Counted from the first letter of the stretch, positions 37,517-47,704 are shown. The stretch: DNA of 64,000 nt from Clavibacter sp. VKM Ac-2872 (GCF_015351105.1 NZ_JADKRR010000001.1:1965069-2029068), one strand, 5' to 3'. Made by a program: numbers and translations. Notes: a model not told the origin generated them from the letters alone.

Positions 37517-38938
37517 TCACGCGCGACGGGCGATGCGCGACAGGAGGACGGCCTCGCTCAGGATGGCGCGCTGCAGCACGCCGAGGTGCTGGGACTCGTT
37601 CGGGCTGTGGGCCCGCGTGTCCGGGTCCTCGACGCCCGTCACCAGGATCTGCGCCGACGGGAACGCCTCGACGAGGTCGGCGATGAACGGGATGGATCCG
37701 CCGATGCCGGCCTGCACGGGCGCGCGGCCCCAGCCCGCCGTCATGGCGGCGGTGGCCTCGGCCATCGCCCACCCGGTCGTGTCGACGAGGAACGGGTCGC
37801 CCTGGTCGACGTCGCTGATCTCCACGTGCGCGCCGAAGGGGCGGTTGCCCTGGATGTGCGCCTCGAGGGCGCGGTAGGCGTCCGCGGCCGTCTGGCCCGG
37901 GGCGATGCGCGCGCTGATCCGCACGGACACCTCCGGGAGGAGGGTGTTGCTCGCGTTGGCCACCGAGGGCGCGTCGATGCCCGTGACCGTGATGGCGGGC
38001 TGCGCCCACAGGCGGGTCAGGATCGGGCCGGTGCCGACCGCGGAGACGCCGGGCAGGAGCGCGGCCTCCTCGGCGAGGCGCGCGTCGTCGTAGGCCGGCG
38101 TGTCCATCTCGGTGGAGGCGAGTCCGGCGACCGCGACGGATCCGCGCTCGTCCCACAGGGAGTCGAGGAGGCGGACGGCGGCCATCATGGCGTCGGGGAC
38201 GGCCCCGCCGAACATGCCGGAGTGCGACGCGTGGTCGAGCGTGCGCACCGTGAGCCGGAACGTGACGTTGCCCCGGAGGGCGATGGTGATGGAGGGGGTG
38301 TCGACGTCCCAGTTGTCGCTGTCGGCGACGACGATGACGTCGGCGGCGAGGGCGTCGTGGTGCGTCGCGAGGAAGTCGGAGAAGGAGCGGGATCCGGCCT
38401 CCTCCTCGCCCTCGATGAACACGGCGAGCCCGAGGTCGAGGTCGTCACCCTCCGCCTCGACGAGCGCCCGGATGGCCGCGACGTGGGTCATGATGCCGGC
38501 CTTGTCGTCGGAGGCCCCGCGCCCGTGCAGGCGGTCCCCGCGGAGGGTCGGCTCGAAGGGCGGCGTCTCCCAATGCTCGTCCGCTCCGGGGGGCTGCACG
38601 TCGTGGTGGGCGTAGAGGAGCACCGTGGGCTTGCCGTTCCTCGGCGCACGCGTGGCGAGGACGGCCGGCTGCCCGTCGTCGCCCGACGGCGTCGTGGCGC
38701 GGTGGACGGAGACGTCGTCGAAGACGCCGAGCCCCGCGAGGAGGCCCGCGACGGCGTCCGCGCTGGCGGCGACGTGCGTCGGGTCGAAGGCCGGCCACGA
38801 GACGGAGGGGATGCGCACGAGCGCCGAGAGGTCGGCGATCGTGGCGGGGAGCCCACCCGCGACGGCGGCCGCGAGCCGGTCGACGGCCTCCTGGTCCGGT
38901 GCGGTCACGGCGTCTGCGGAGGTGTCGGGAGGCGTCAT
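37517..38938 (-). CDS. M20 family metallo-dipeptidase
   Basis: A 473-residue zinc peptidase of the M20 (ArgE/DapE/CPG2) group. Metal and catalytic residues are in LLYAHHDVQPPGADEHWETPPFEP, RGASDDKAGIMTHVAAI, VFIEGEEEAGSRSF and the last zinc histidine in DTRAHSPNES; GGSIPFIADL is also typical. Likely hydrolyses dipeptides in the cytoplasm; exact substrate unknown. The ATG has no ribosome binding site but lies 7 bases after TAAGAT on the minus strand, suggesting a leaderless message from a promoter shared with the divergent DUF3043 gene. Confidence 0.9.
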   Translation of the reverse strand: MTPPDTSADAVTAPDQEAVDRLAAAVAGGLPATIADLSALVRIPSVSWPAFDPTHVAASADAVAGLLAGLGVFDDVSVHRATTPSGDDGQPAVLATRAPRNGKPTVLLYAHHDVQPPGADEHWETPPFEPTLRGDRLHGRGASDDKAGIMTHVAAIRALVEAEGDDLDLGLAVFIEGEEEAGSRSFSDFLATHHDALAADVIVVADSDNWDVDTPSITIALRGNVTFRLTVRTLDHASHSGMFGGAVPDAMMAAVRLLDSLWDERGSVAVAGLASTEMDTPAYDDARLAEEAALLPGVSAVGTGPILTRLWAQPAITVTGIDAPSVANASNTLLPEVSVRISARIAPGQTAADAYRALEAHIQGNRPFGAHVEISDVDQGDPFLVDTTGWAMAEATAAMTAGWGRAPVQAGIGGSIPFIADLVEAFPSAQILVTGVEDPDTRAHSPNESQHLGVLQRAILSEAVLLSRIARRA

Positions 38939-38943
38939 GCAGG

Positions 38944-38955
38944 TAATCTTAGATT
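38944..38955. promoter_or_regulatory. Palindromic bidirectional -10 region
   Basis: aatcttagatt is a palindrome in a 40-base divergent spacer. On the plus strand it supplies TAATCT for the DUF3043 gene, on the minus strand TAAGAT for the dipeptidase, 7 bases before its ATG. Confidence 0.45.
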
Positions 38956-38978
38956 CACTCCAGGCAAGGACGAGAGAC

Positions 38979-39572
38979 GTGGCGAAGCAGCAGACCCCCG
39001 CAGAGACCCCCGCCGAGACGAGCGCCACGGCGCCCGTCGACGGCCGCACGGCCGACGGGAAGAAGGGCCCCACCCCGACCCGTCGGGAGCGGGAGGCCGC
39101 GAACCTCCGCCCGCTCGTGCCCCAGGACCGGAAGCTGGCGGCGCAGCAGGCCAAGGAGAAGGCGCGCGAGGCGCGCGCCCGGGCCAACGCCGGCATGGCC
39201 GCCGGCGACGAGCGTTACCTGCCCGTCCGCGACAAGGGCCCGCAGAAGCGGTTCGCGCGCGACGTGGTGGACGCCCGCTGGAGCGTCGGCGAGCTGCTCC
39301 TCCCCGTCATGGGTGTCGTGGTCGTGCTCACGTTCGTGCTGCCGAGCCTGTCGGCCATCCCGCTGCTGTCGATCTACGTGTTCGTCATCGCGGCGATCAT
39401 CGACGCGTACTTCACCGGTCGTCGCGTCCGGGCCGCCATCGTCGCCCGCGTCGGCGCCGACCGCGTCGAGCGCGGCATCCGCTGGTACACGGGCATGCGC
39501 ACCATCCAGATGCGGCCGATGCGGCTGCCCAAGCCGCAGGTCAAGCGGCACGAGAAGGTCACCTTCAGCTGA
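38979..39572 (+). CDS. DUF3043 domain membrane protein
   Basis: A 197-residue protein with a charged N-terminal half (TPTRREREAANLRPLVPQDRK, KEKAREARARANAGMAAGDERYLPVRDKGPQKRFARDVVDARW) and two closely spaced membrane segments (about 107-125 and 129-147), then a basic tail. This is the DUF3043 pattern known from actinobacteria; function is not known. AAGGA stands 8 bases before the GTG start. Confidence 0.85.
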   Translation: MAKQQTPAETPAETSATAPVDGRTADGKKGPTPTRREREAANLRPLVPQDRKLAAQQAKEKAREARARANAGMAAGDERYLPVRDKGPQKRFARDVVDARWSVGELLLPVMGVVVVLTFVLPSLSAIPLLSIYVFVIAAIIDAYFTGRRVRAAIVARVGADRVERGIRWYTGMRTIQMRPMRLPKPQVKRHEKVTFS

Positions 39573-39615
39573 TCGGACGGCTCCCGCCCCTCGGGGACGA
39601 GCGCGTGCGACCGGG

Positions 39616-40650
39616 TCAGCGCGGGCGACGTATCCGCGCGAGCCCGGTGTTGACCGACCGAGCCCAGAGCGGGCCGCGGTAGAGGAACGCCGTGTAGCCC
39701 TGCACGAGCGTGGCGCCCGCGTCGAGTCGGGCCTGCACGTCCTCGGCCGTGTCGACGCCGCCGACGGAGATGATGCACGCGTCGACCGGCAGCACCCGGC
39801 GCAGGATCCGGAGCACGTCGAGCGCGCGCGGGGCGAGCGGCGCCCCGGAGAGGCCGCCCGCGCCGGCCGCCTCGACGACCGCGGCGTCCGTCCGGAGATC
39901 CGCGCGGGACAGGGTCGTGTTCGTGGCGATGACGCCCGCGAGGCCCAGCTCCGTCGCGAGCTCGGCGATCCGCTCCACCTCCGCGTCCTGCAGGTCGGGC
40001 GCGATCTTGACGAGGACGGGCACGCCGTCGGCCGCGTCCCGGATGCTCGTGAGCAGCGGCCGGAGGAGCTCGATCTCCTGCAGGCCGCGGAGCCCCGGGG
40101 TGTTCGGCGAGCTGACGTTGACGGCCAGGTAGTCGGCGACGGGGGCGACGAGGCGCGTGGACCGGACGTAGTCGGCCACGGCGTCCTCGACCGCCACCGC
40201 CCGGGTCTTGCCGATGTTGACGCCGATGACGGGCCGGTCGCGCCGGGCCCGGAGGCGACGGAGCCGGTCGGCGAGGGCCGCAGCTCCCCCGTTGTTGAAG
40301 CCCATGCGGTTGATGACGGCGCGATCGTCGATGAGCCGGAAGAGGCGGGGGCGCGGGTTGCCGGGCTGCGCCTCGGCGGTCACCGTGCCGACCTCCACGT
40401 GGCCGAAGCCGAGCTGGCCGAGCCCGAGCACGGCCTGCGCGTCCTTGTCGAAACCCGCGGCGACGCCGAACGGGGACGGGAAGCGGAGGCCGAGGGCGTC
40501 GACCGCGAGCGACGGATCCGGTGCGGTCAGACGCCGGGCGATCCAGCCGAAGCCGGACGACGGGAGGAGGGCGATGGCCGTGGACGCGAGATGGTGGGCG
40601 TCCTCCGGGTCCATGCGCGACAGGACCGTGCGGAAGAGGAGGGGATACAT
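39616..40650 (-). CDS. pyrD: Dihydroorotate dehydrogenase (quinone), class 2
   Basis: Membrane-associated FMN enzyme of pyrimidine synthesis that passes electrons to quinone. The 344 residues start with the hydrophobic helices YPLLFRTVLSRMDPEDAHHLA of class 2 enzymes and contain FGVAAGFDKDA, FGHVEVGTVTAEAQPGNPRPRLFRL, INRMGFNNGGAAAL, VNVSSPNTPGLRGLQ (catalytic Ser) and SVGGVDTAEDV. I start at the ATG (MYPLL) 7 bases after TAGCCT; a GTG six bases upstream is also in frame. It stands alone rather than in a pyr operon. Confidence 0.95.
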   Translation of the reverse strand: MYPLLFRTVLSRMDPEDAHHLASTAIALLPSSGFGWIARRLTAPDPSLAVDALGLRFPSPFGVAAGFDKDAQAVLGLGQLGFGHVEVGTVTAEAQPGNPRPRLFRLIDDRAVINRMGFNNGGAAALADRLRRLRARRDRPVIGVNIGKTRAVAVEDAVADYVRSTRLVAPVADYLAVNVSSPNTPGLRGLQEIELLRPLLTSIRDAADGVPVLVKIAPDLQDAEVERIAELATELGLAGVIATNTTLSRADLRTDAAVVEAAGAGGLSGAPLAPRALDVLRILRRVLPVDACIISVGGVDTAEDVQARLDAGATLVQGYTAFLYRGPLWARSVNTGLARIRRPR

Positions 40651-40711
40651 CGGCACCAGGCTAGCGCCTGACCGAGGTCCCGCCGGATGCCGCCGGCCGC
40701 ACCGCCGCGGG

Positions 40712-41185
40712 TCAGAGCGCGTCGGCGTCGGGGGTCGCGGCGTGCGCGACGCGGAGCTGCGCGATGGCCGACTCGAAGTCGTCGAGCGAGTCGAAGCCCT
40801 GGTAGACGCTGGCGAAGCGGAGGTAGGCGACCTCGTCGAGCTCGCGGAGCGGCGGCAGGATGCTCAGCCCGATGTCGTTCGCCTCGATCTGCGAGGCGCC
40901 CGTTGCCCGGATCGCCTCCTCCACGCGCTGCGCGAGGACCGCGAGGTCGGTGTCGGTGACGGGACGTCCCTGGCACGCCTTGCGGACGCCGGTGACGATC
41001 TTCTCCCGGCTGAACGGCTCGACCACGCCGTTGCGCTTGATCACGCTCAGGCTCGCGGTCTCCGTCGTGCTGAAGCGACGGCTGCACTCGGGGCACTGCC
41101 GACGCCGGCGGATCGACAGGCCGTCGTCGCTCGTGCGGGAGTCGACGACGCGGGAGTCGGGGTGGCGGCAGAAGGGGCAGAACAT
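40712..41185 (-). CDS. nrdR: Transcriptional repressor NrdR
   Basis: Represses ribonucleotide reductase genes in response to ATP/dATP. The 157 residues have a zinc ribbon (Cys3, Cys6, Cys31, Cys34 in MFCPFC and RQCPEC) followed by the ATP-cone ([24 protein letters not shown]). Length matches the family. TATCCT lies 9 bases before the ATG, so the leader is very short. It is 17 bases from the hisD stop on the same strand. Confidence 0.96.
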   Translation of the reverse strand: MFCPFCRHPDSRVVDSRTSDDGLSIRRRRQCPECSRRFSTTETASLSVIKRNGVVEPFSREKIVTGVRKACQGRPVTDTDLAVLAQRVEEAIRATGASQIEANDIGLSILPPLRELDEVAYLRFASVYQGFDSLDDFESAIAQLRVAHAATPDADAL

Positions 41186-41202
41186 GGTGTGGCCAGGATA
41201 CG

Positions 41203-42507
41203 TCAGCGGGTGAGGCGCGCCGTCACCGCGTCGCCGTGCGCGGGGAGGTCCTCGGCGCGGCTGAGCGCGACGATCATGGGCTCGGCGTCGCGCAGCGCGG
41301 CGGCGTCGTAGCGGACCACCTGCTGCGGGCGGAGGAACGTGTACGCGCCGAGGCCCGAGCCGAAGCGCGCCTGGCCGCCTGTCGGGAGCACGTGATTGGA
41401 TCCCGCGAGGTAGTCGCCGAGGCTCACCGGGGAGTGCGGGCCCAGGAAGATCGCGCCGGCGCTGTGCAGCTGCGCGAGCAGGGCGTCCGGGTCGGCGGTC
41501 TGGACGGAGAGGTGCTCGGGGCCGTACGCGTCGCTGTAGCGCGCGGCGGTGACGAGGTCGTCGACCACGAGGATCGCCGACTGCGGACCGGTGAGCGCCT
41601 GGCCGACGCGGGCGGAGTGCGGGGTCGTGGCGGCCAGCGCCTCGACCTCGGCGTCGACCGCGCGCGCGAGCTCGGGCGAGTCGGTGACGAGGACGGACGC
41701 CGCCATCTCGTCGTGCTCCGCCTGGCTGACGAGGTCGGCGGCGACGAGGCGTGCGTCGGCGTGCGCGTCGGCGATGACGAGGATCTCCGTCGTTCCGGCC
41801 TCGGAGTCGATCCCCGTGACGCCGCGGACGACGCGCTTGGCGGCGGCGACGTAGATGTTGCCGGGTCCCGTGACGACGTCGACGGGCTCGAGGCCGAGGT
41901 CGGCCACGCCGTGCGCGAAGGCGCCGATGGCCCCCGCCCCGCCCATCGCGTAGACCTCGTCGACGCCGAGGAGGCCCGCGGCGCCGAGGATGGCGGGGTG
42001 CACGGATCCGCCGTGCGCCGCCTGCGCGGGCGACGCGAGGGCGATGCTCGCGACGCCGGCGACCTGCGCCGCGACGACGTTCATCACGACGCTCGACGGG
42101 TACGCGGCCTTGCCGCCCGGCGCGTAGAGGCCGACGCGGCGGACGGGCTGCCAGCGTTGGACGATGGTGCCGCCGGGCACGACGGTGGTGGTGGTCTCCG
42201 GCGGGACCTGCGCCTGGGAGCCGAGACGCACGCGGCGGATGGCCTCCTCGAGCGCCGCGCGCACGGCGGGGTCGAGGTCGTCGACGGCGGCGGCGATCGC
42301 CGCGGCGGGCACGCGGATCGCGTCCGGACGGACACGGTCGAGCCGCTCCGCCTGGTCCAGGAGCGCGGCGCTCCCCCGCGTGCGCACGTCCTCGACGAGC
42401 TCGCGCGCCACGTCGAGCGCGACGGCGACGTCGGTGACCGGACGCGGGAGGAGGTCGAGAAGGTCGGCGGTGCTGGGCGTGGTGCCGCGGAGGTCCTGGA
42501 TGCGCAT
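41203..42507 (-). CDS. hisD: Histidinol dehydrogenase
   Basis: Last two steps of histidine synthesis: oxidises histidinol to histidine with NAD and zinc. The 434 residues show [56 protein letters not shown] in outline, AEHDEMAAS (metal ligands) and [21 protein letters not shown]. Two ATGs are adjacent (42510, 42507); GGAG suits the second. The gene is separate from any other his gene in the window. Confidence 0.96.
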   Translation of the reverse strand: MRIQDLRGTTPSTADLLDLLPRPVTDVAVALDVARELVEDVRTRGSAALLDQAERLDRVRPDAIRVPAAAIAAAVDDLDPAVRAALEEAIRRVRLGSQAQVPPETTTTVVPGGTIVQRWQPVRRVGLYAPGGKAAYPSSVVMNVVAAQVAGVASIALASPAQAAHGGSVHPAILGAAGLLGVDEVYAMGGAGAIGAFAHGVADLGLEPVDVVTGPGNIYVAAAKRVVRGVTGIDSEAGTTEILVIADAHADARLVAADLVSQAEHDEMAASVLVTDSPELARAVDAEVEALAATTPHSARVGQALTGPQSAILVVDDLVTAARYSDAYGPEHLSVQTADPDALLAQLHSAGAIFLGPHSPVSLGDYLAGSNHVLPTGGQARFGSGLGAYTFLRPQQVVRYDAAALRDAEPMIVALSRAEDLPAHGDAVTARLTR

Positions 42508-42568
42508 CATGACTCCGGAAGTCTACCGAGCGGGCGCGGGGCGGATCCGGCGGCTAGCGTCTCCAGGC

Positions 42569-43084
42569 ATGGACGCGCACCCCGCCATCACGCTCGCCGA
42601 GGCCCCGGGCCAGGCCGCCTTCCGCGTCGCGTTCCGGCGCCACGCCGCGGGCGTCGCGGTGGTCACGACGCGTGACGCGCAGGGCGCCCCCGTCGGCTTC
42701 ACGGCCACGTCGCTCGCCTCCGTCTCGGCGGATCCGCCGCTCGCCAGCTTCAGCCTCGCCCGCACGGCCTCGAGCGCCGCCGCCCTGTCCGTGGCCGACC
42801 ACGTCGCGATCCACGTGCTCGGCGCGCGCGACCGCCACCTCGCGGAGCGGCTCAGCGGCCCCGCGTCCGAGCGCTTCGCGGGCGACCACTGGTCGTCCGG
42901 CCCGCACGGCCTGCCCGTGCTCGCGGGCGGGACCGCGCTCCTCGTCGCCCGGATCGTCGAGCGGGTGCGCGTGCACGACGCGATCGTGGTGATCGTGCGC
43001 ATCGAGGACGGCGGCGCGGGGGTCGACGACGAGCCCCTCGTCTACCACGCGCGCCGCTACCTCCGGCCGGGCTCCGAGGCCTGA
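42569..43084 (+). CDS. Flavin reductase family protein
   Basis: A 171-residue flavin-binding split-barrel protein with FRRHAAGVAVVTTRD, GFTATSLASVSADPPLASFSL (FMN-binding stretch) and YHARRYLRP at the end. Relatives supply reduced flavin to monooxygenases or act on flavins directly; the partner is not in this window. TAGCGT lies 8 bases before the ATG with no ribosome binding site, suggesting a leaderless message. It is divergent from hisD with 58-61 bases between. Confidence 0.88.
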   Translation: MDAHPAITLAEAPGQAAFRVAFRRHAAGVAVVTTRDAQGAPVGFTATSLASVSADPPLASFSLARTASSAAALSVADHVAIHVLGARDRHLAERLSGPASERFAGDHWSSGPHGLPVLAGGTALLVARIVERVRVHDAIVVIVRIEDGGAGVDDEPLVYHARRYLRPGSEA

Positions 43085-43130
43085 GCGCCGGCTCCCCCGG
43101 CCCCGTGGCGAAGGGCCGCGGCCGCGCGGA

Positions 43131-46100
43131 TCAGCCCAGGCAGTTCGGCCCGAGCAGCGACTTCAGCTCGCCGTAGAGGTCCGCGCTCACGGTGACCGGG
43201 AACGGGATCTCGAACACGCGTCCCGTGTCGCCCTTGACGAGCTGCAGCCGCACCTCGGTGTCGCCCGAGTGCCGGATCAGCACGTCGTTGAGGCCCATGA
43301 CGGTCTCCGTCGTCGCGCGGTTCTCGGCGAGGCTGATGAGCAGCGGCCCCGAGCCGAGGCTCTGCCCGAGGTCGGGCTGGAACATCGAGAAGGCGTGGAT
43401 GTTCATCCCGTCGTCCCGGGTGGACACGCGGCCGCGGATCACCACGACGGTGTCGCTCTGCAGCGCCGGCGCGAACTCCTGGTACGCCTTGCCCATGAAC
43501 ATGCAGGTGATCTCGCCGCCGAAGTCCTCGAGCTGCACCATGCCGTACTGGTTGCCCGAGTTGCGCGCCGTGCGGTGCTGCACGCTCGTGAGGAGCCCCG
43601 CCAGCGTGACCGTCTCCCCGTCCATCGACGCGTCGGTCGCCAGCAGCTCGGCGATGCCCGTCGACGCGAGCTTCGCGAGCGGGATCTCGAGCCCGGCCAG
43701 CGGGTGGTCGGACACGTAGAGCCCGAGCATCTCCCGCTCGAACGCGAGCTTGTCGCGCTTCGCCCACTCGGGCCGCTCGGGCACCTTGCGCGCGTGCTGC
43801 GGCTCGTCCCAGAGGCTGTCGAAGTCGAAGCCGACCTGCCCGTTCATGGCGGCGCGCTTGTCGCTGACGGAGGCGTCGATCATGCCCTCGTGCACCTCGA
43901 GCAGCGCCCGGCGGGTGTCGCCCAGCGAGTCGAAGGCGCCGGCCTTGATGAGCGACTCCACGGTGCGCTTGTTGGCGACCGGCAGCGGCACCTTCTTGAG
44001 GAAGTCGTCGAACGACTCGAACGCGCCCTGCTCCGTGCGGGCGCCGCGGAGCGCCTCGACGACGTTCGCGCCGACGTTCCGCACGGCGCCCAGGCCGAAG
44101 CGGATGTCGGCGCCCGCTGCCGCGAAGAACCCGATCGACTCGTTGACGTCCGGCGGCAGCACCTTGATGCCCATGCGCCGGCACTCGTTGAGGTACAGCG
44201 CCATCTTGTCCTTGGAGTCGCCGACGCTCGTGAGCAGCGCGGCCATGTACTCGGCCGGGTAGTGGGCCTTGAGGTACGCGGTCCAGTAGGAGACGACGCC
44301 GTAGGCCGCGGAGTGCGCCTTGTTGAACGCGTAGTCGGAGAACGGCAGCAGGATGTCCCAGAGGGCCTTGACCGCGGCCATCGAGTAGCCGTTGTCCTTC
44401 ATGCCCTGCGAGAAGCCCTCGAACTGCTTGTCGAGCTCCGACTTCTTCTTCTTGCCCATCGCGCGTCGGAGCAGGTCGGCCTGCGCGAGCGTGAAGCCCG
44501 CGAGCTTCTGCGCGACCGACATCACCTGCTCCTGGTACACGATGAGGCCGTGCGTGGTGCCGAGCACCTCGCGCAGCGGCTCCTCGAGCTCCGGGTGGAT
44601 CGGGGTGATCTCCTGCAGGCCGTTCTTCCGCAGCGCGTAGTTGGTGTGCGAGTTGGCGCCCATGGGCCCGGGTCGGTAGAGCGCGATGACGGCCGAGATG
44701 TCCTCGAAGTTGTCGGGCTTCATCATGCGCAGGAGCGAGCGCATGGGCCCGCCGTCGAGCTGGAAGACGCCGAGCGTGTCGCCCCGGGCCAGCAGGTCGT
44801 ACGCGCCCTGGTCGTCGAGGCCGAGGTCCTCGAGCACGAGCTTCTCGCCGCGGTTCGACTCGATGTTGTTGAGCGCGTCGTCGATGATCGTGAGGTTGCG
44901 CAGCCCCAGGAAGTCCATCTTGATGAGGCCGAGGGATTCGCACGCGGGGTAGTCGAACTGCGTGACGATCTGGCCGTCCTGCTCCCGCTTCATGATCGGG
45001 ATGATGTCGATGAGGGGCTCGCTCGACATGATGACGCCGGCCGCGTGCACGCCCCACTGCCGCTTGAGGTTCTCGATGCCCTGCGCGGTCTCGAAGACCT
45101 TCTGCGCCTCCGGGTCCATCGCGAGCACCTCGCGGAAGTCGCCCGCCTCGCGGTAGCGCGGGTGGTCGGTGTCGAGGATGCCGGACAGCGGGATGTCCTT
45201 GCCCATGATCGCCGGCGGCATGGCCTTGGTGAGCTTGTCGCCCATGGAGAACGGGTAGCCGAGCACGCGGCTGGAGTCCTTCAGCGCCTGCTTGGCCTTG
45301 ATGGTGCCGTACGTGACGATCTGGGCCACGCGCTCGTCGCCGTACTTGTCGGTCACGTAGCGGATGACCTCGCCCCGGCGACGGTCGTCGAAGTCGACGT
45401 CGAAGTCGGGCATGGAGACGCGGTCGGGGTTGAGGAACCGCTCGAACAGCAGGCCGTGCTCCAGCGGGTCGAGGTCGGTGATGCCCATGGCGTACGCGAC
45501 CATCGAGCCCGCGCCCGATCCGCGGCCGGGGCCCACGCGGATCCCGTTCTCCTTCGACCAGCCGATGAAGTCGGCGACGACGAGGAAGTAGCCCGGGAAG
45601 CCCATCTGCGCGATGACCCCGACCTCGTAGTCCGCGCGCTTGCGCACGTCGTCGGAGAAGCCGCGCGGGTAGCGGCGCACGAGGCCGCGCTCGACCTCCT
45701 TGACGAACCAGGTCTGCTCGCTCTCGCCCTCGGGCACCGGGTAGCGCGGCATGTAGTTGGCGGACTCGTTGAACTGGACGTCGCAGCGCTCGGCGATGAG
45801 GAGCGTGTTGTCGCACGCCTCCTCGTGGTCGCGGAAGAGGTGGCGCATCTGCTGCGCGGTCTTGAGGTAGAACTCGTCGGCGTCGAACTTGAAGCGGTTG
45901 GGGTCGTCGAGCGTCGTGCCGGACTGGACGCACAGGAGGGCCGCGTGGCTGGTCGCGTCGTGCTCGTGCGTGTAGTGGAGGTCGTTGGTGGCGACGAGCG
46001 GGAGGCCGAGGTCCTTCGCGAGCCGGTGGAGGTCGGTCATGATCCGGCGCTCGATGCCGAGCCCGTGGTCCATGACCTCGCAGAAGTAGTTCTCCGCCCC

Positions 46101-46643
46101 GAAGATGTCGCGGAAGTCGGCCGCCGCCTTGACCGCCTCGTCGTACTGGCCGAGGCGGAGGCGCGTCTGCACCTCGCCGGACGGGCAGCCCGTGGTGGCG
46201 ATGAGGCCCTTCGCGTACGTGCTGAGCAGCTCGCGGTCCATGCGGGGCTTGAAGTAGTAGCCCTCGAGCGAGGCGCGGGACGAGAGCCGGAAGAGGTTGT
46301 GCATGCCCTCCGTGGTCTCGGCGAGCATCGTGAGGTGCGTGTAGGCGCCGGATCCGGACACGTCGTCCTGGCCGCCGTTGCCCCAGCGGATGCGGGTGCG
46401 GTCGCCGCGGTGCGTGCCCGGCGTGATGTACGCCTCGGTGCCGATGATGGGCTTCACGCCCGCCGCCTTCGCCTGCTTCCAGAAGTCGAATGCCCCGAAC
46501 ACGTTGCCGTGGTCGGTGATCGCGACAGCCGGCATCTTCTGGTCGGCCGCGGCCTGGACGAGCGGGCCGACGCGGGCTGCCCCGTCGAGCATCGAGTACT
46601 CGCTGTGGACGTGGAGGTGGACGAACGAGTCGTTGCGGGGCAC
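43131..46643 (-). CDS. dnaE: DNA polymerase III alpha subunit
   Basis: Main replicative polymerase. The 1170 residues begin with a PHP domain (FVHLHVHSEYSMLDG with the metal-binding HLHVH, AITDHGNVFGA), then the polymerase core with VGPGRGSGAGSMVAYAMGITDLDPL and the catalytic aspartates in MPDFDVDFDDRRR, YRPGPMGANSHTNYALRKNG, a helix-hairpin-helix region and a C-terminal OB fold (VTLAGLLTSVQHRT). The GTG start follows AGAAGAGA. It is the last gene of the block and probably has its own promoter in the 76 bases after rluD. Confidence 0.97.
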   Translation of the reverse strand: MPRNDSFVHLHVHSEYSMLDGAARVGPLVQAAADQKMPAVAITDHGNVFGAFDFWKQAKAAGVKPIIGTEAYITPGTHRGDRTRIRWGNGGQDDVSGSGAYTHLTMLAETTEGMHNLFRLSSRASLEGYYFKPRMDRELLSTYAKGLIATTGCPSGEVQTRLRLGQYDEAVKAAADFRDIFGAENYFCEVMDHGLGIERRIMTDLHRLAKDLGLPLVATNDLHYTHEHDATSHAALLCVQSGTTLDDPNRFKFDADEFYLKTAQQMRHLFRDHEEACDNTLLIAERCDVQFNESANYMPRYPVPEGESEQTWFVKEVERGLVRRYPRGFSDDVRKRADYEVGVIAQMGFPGYFLVVADFIGWSKENGIRVGPGRGSGAGSMVAYAMGITDLDPLEHGLLFERFLNPDRVSMPDFDVDFDDRRRGEVIRYVTDKYGDERVAQIVTYGTIKAKQALKDSSRVLGYPFSMGDKLTKAMPPAIMGKDIPLSGILDTDHPRYREAGDFREVLAMDPEAQKVFETAQGIENLKRQWGVHAAGVIMSSEPLIDIIPIMKREQDGQIVTQFDYPACESLGLIKMDFLGLRNLTIIDDALNNIESNRGEKLVLEDLGLDDQGAYDLLARGDTLGVFQLDGGPMRSLLRMMKPDNFEDISAVIALYRPGPMGANSHTNYALRKNGLQEITPIHPELEEPLREVLGTTHGLIVYQEQVMSVAQKLAGFTLAQADLLRRAMGKKKKSELDKQFEGFSQGMKDNGYSMAAVKALWDILLPFSDYAFNKAHSAAYGVVSYWTAYLKAHYPAEYMAALLTSVGDSKDKMALYLNECRRMGIKVLPPDVNESIGFFAAAGADIRFGLGAVRNVGANVVEALRGARTEQGAFESFDDFLKKVPLPVANKRTVESLIKAGAFDSLGDTRRALLEVHEGMIDASVSDKRAAMNGQVGFDFDSLWDEPQHARKVPERPEWAKRDKLAFEREMLGLYVSDHPLAGLEIPLAKLASTGIAELLATDASMDGETVTLAGLLTSVQHRTARNSGNQYGMVQLEDFGGEITCMFMGKAYQEFAPALQSDTVVVIRGRVSTRDDGMNIHAFSMFQPDLGQSLGSGPLLISLAENRATTETVMGLNDVLIRHSGDTEVRLQLVKGDTGRVFEIPFPVTVSADLYGELKSLLGPNCLG

Positions 46644-46719
46644 GGGTCTCTTCTACTGGTCGATCGGCGGTCTGGCCATCATAGGCAGGCTCCGGGAGGG
46701 CCCTCGGGCGTGTCGCGGA

Positions 46720-47637
46720 TCAGTCGCGCAGGACGTCGAGCGCGTGCTGCAGGTCGGCCGGGTACGTGCTCGAGAACGACGCGCGGTCACCCGTGGCGGG
46801 GTGCGTGATCTCGAGCCGCATGGCGTGCAGCCACTGCCGGTGGAGGTCGAGCTGGGCCGAGAGGGTCGGGTCGGCGCCGTACATCGCGTCGCCCGCGCAG
46901 GGGTGCCGCTGCGCGGCCATGTGCACGCGGATCTGGTGGGTGCGGCCGGTCTCCAGGTGCACCTCGAGCAGCGCCGCGCGCCGGAACGCCTCGAGCGTCT
47001 CGTAGTGCGTGACCGACGGCTTCCCGTCGGCCGTGACCGCGAACTTCCAGTCGCTGCGCGGGTGGCGGCCGATGGGCGCGTCGATGGTGCCCGCGAGCGG
47101 ATCCGGATGGCCCTGGACGACCGCGTGGTAGACCTTCTCGACCTCGCGGTCGTGGAACTGGCGCTTGAGCTCCGTGTACGCGCGCTCGGTCTTGGCCACC
47201 ACCATTAGTCCGCTGGTGCCGGCGTCGAGGCGGTGGACGATCCCCTTGCGCTCCTCCGCGCCCGAGGTGCTGAGGCGGAATCCGGCGGCCGCCAGCGCCC
47301 CGAGGACCGTGGGACCGGTCCAGCCGACGCTCGGATGGGCCGCGACGCCCACGGGCTTGTCGACCACCACGATGTCGTCGTCGTCGTGCACGATGCCGAG
47401 GTCGGGCACCGCGAGCGGCACGACCGACGGCTCCTGCCGCGGCTGCCAAGTGACGGCGAGCATGGATCCGCCGACGAGCCGGTCGGACTTGCCGGCCTGT
47501 CGCCCGTCCTGCGTGACGCCGCCGGCCTCCGCGACCTCGGCCGCGAAGCTGCGGGAGAAGCCGAGGAGCCGGGCGAGGCCCGCGTCGACGCGCTGCCCGT
47601 CGAGCCCGTCGGGGACGGGGATGGTGCGGTGCTCCAT
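46720..47637 (-). CDS. RluA/RluD family pseudouridine synthase
   Basis: Converts uridine to pseudouridine in 23S rRNA. The 305 residues have an N-terminal S4 RNA-binding domain ([28 protein letters not shown]) and the catalytic motif [14 protein letters not shown] with Asp138 as nucleophile, followed by KVYHAVVQG and [20 protein letters not shown] stands 8 bases before the ATG. In many actinobacteria lspA precedes this gene; here wag31 does. Confidence 0.92.
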   Translation of the reverse strand: MEHRTIPVPDGLDGQRVDAGLARLLGFSRSFAAEVAEAGGVTQDGRQAGKSDRLVGGSMLAVTWQPRQEPSVVPLAVPDLGIVHDDDDIVVVDKPVGVAAHPSVGWTGPTVLGALAAAGFRLSTSGAEERKGIVHRLDAGTSGLMVVAKTERAYTELKRQFHDREVEKVYHAVVQGHPDPLAGTIDAPIGRHPRSDWKFAVTADGKPSVTHYETLEAFRRAALLEVHLETGRTHQIRVHMAAQRHPCAGDAMYGADPTLSAQLDLHRQWLHAMRLEITHPATGDRASFSSTYPADLQHALDVLRD

Positions 47638-47704
47638 CGGGTGACCTCTTCCGGTGCGGTGCGGGGCGGTGCAGGTGCGGGCGGCGATGCGGGCCCGCGA
47701 ACGA

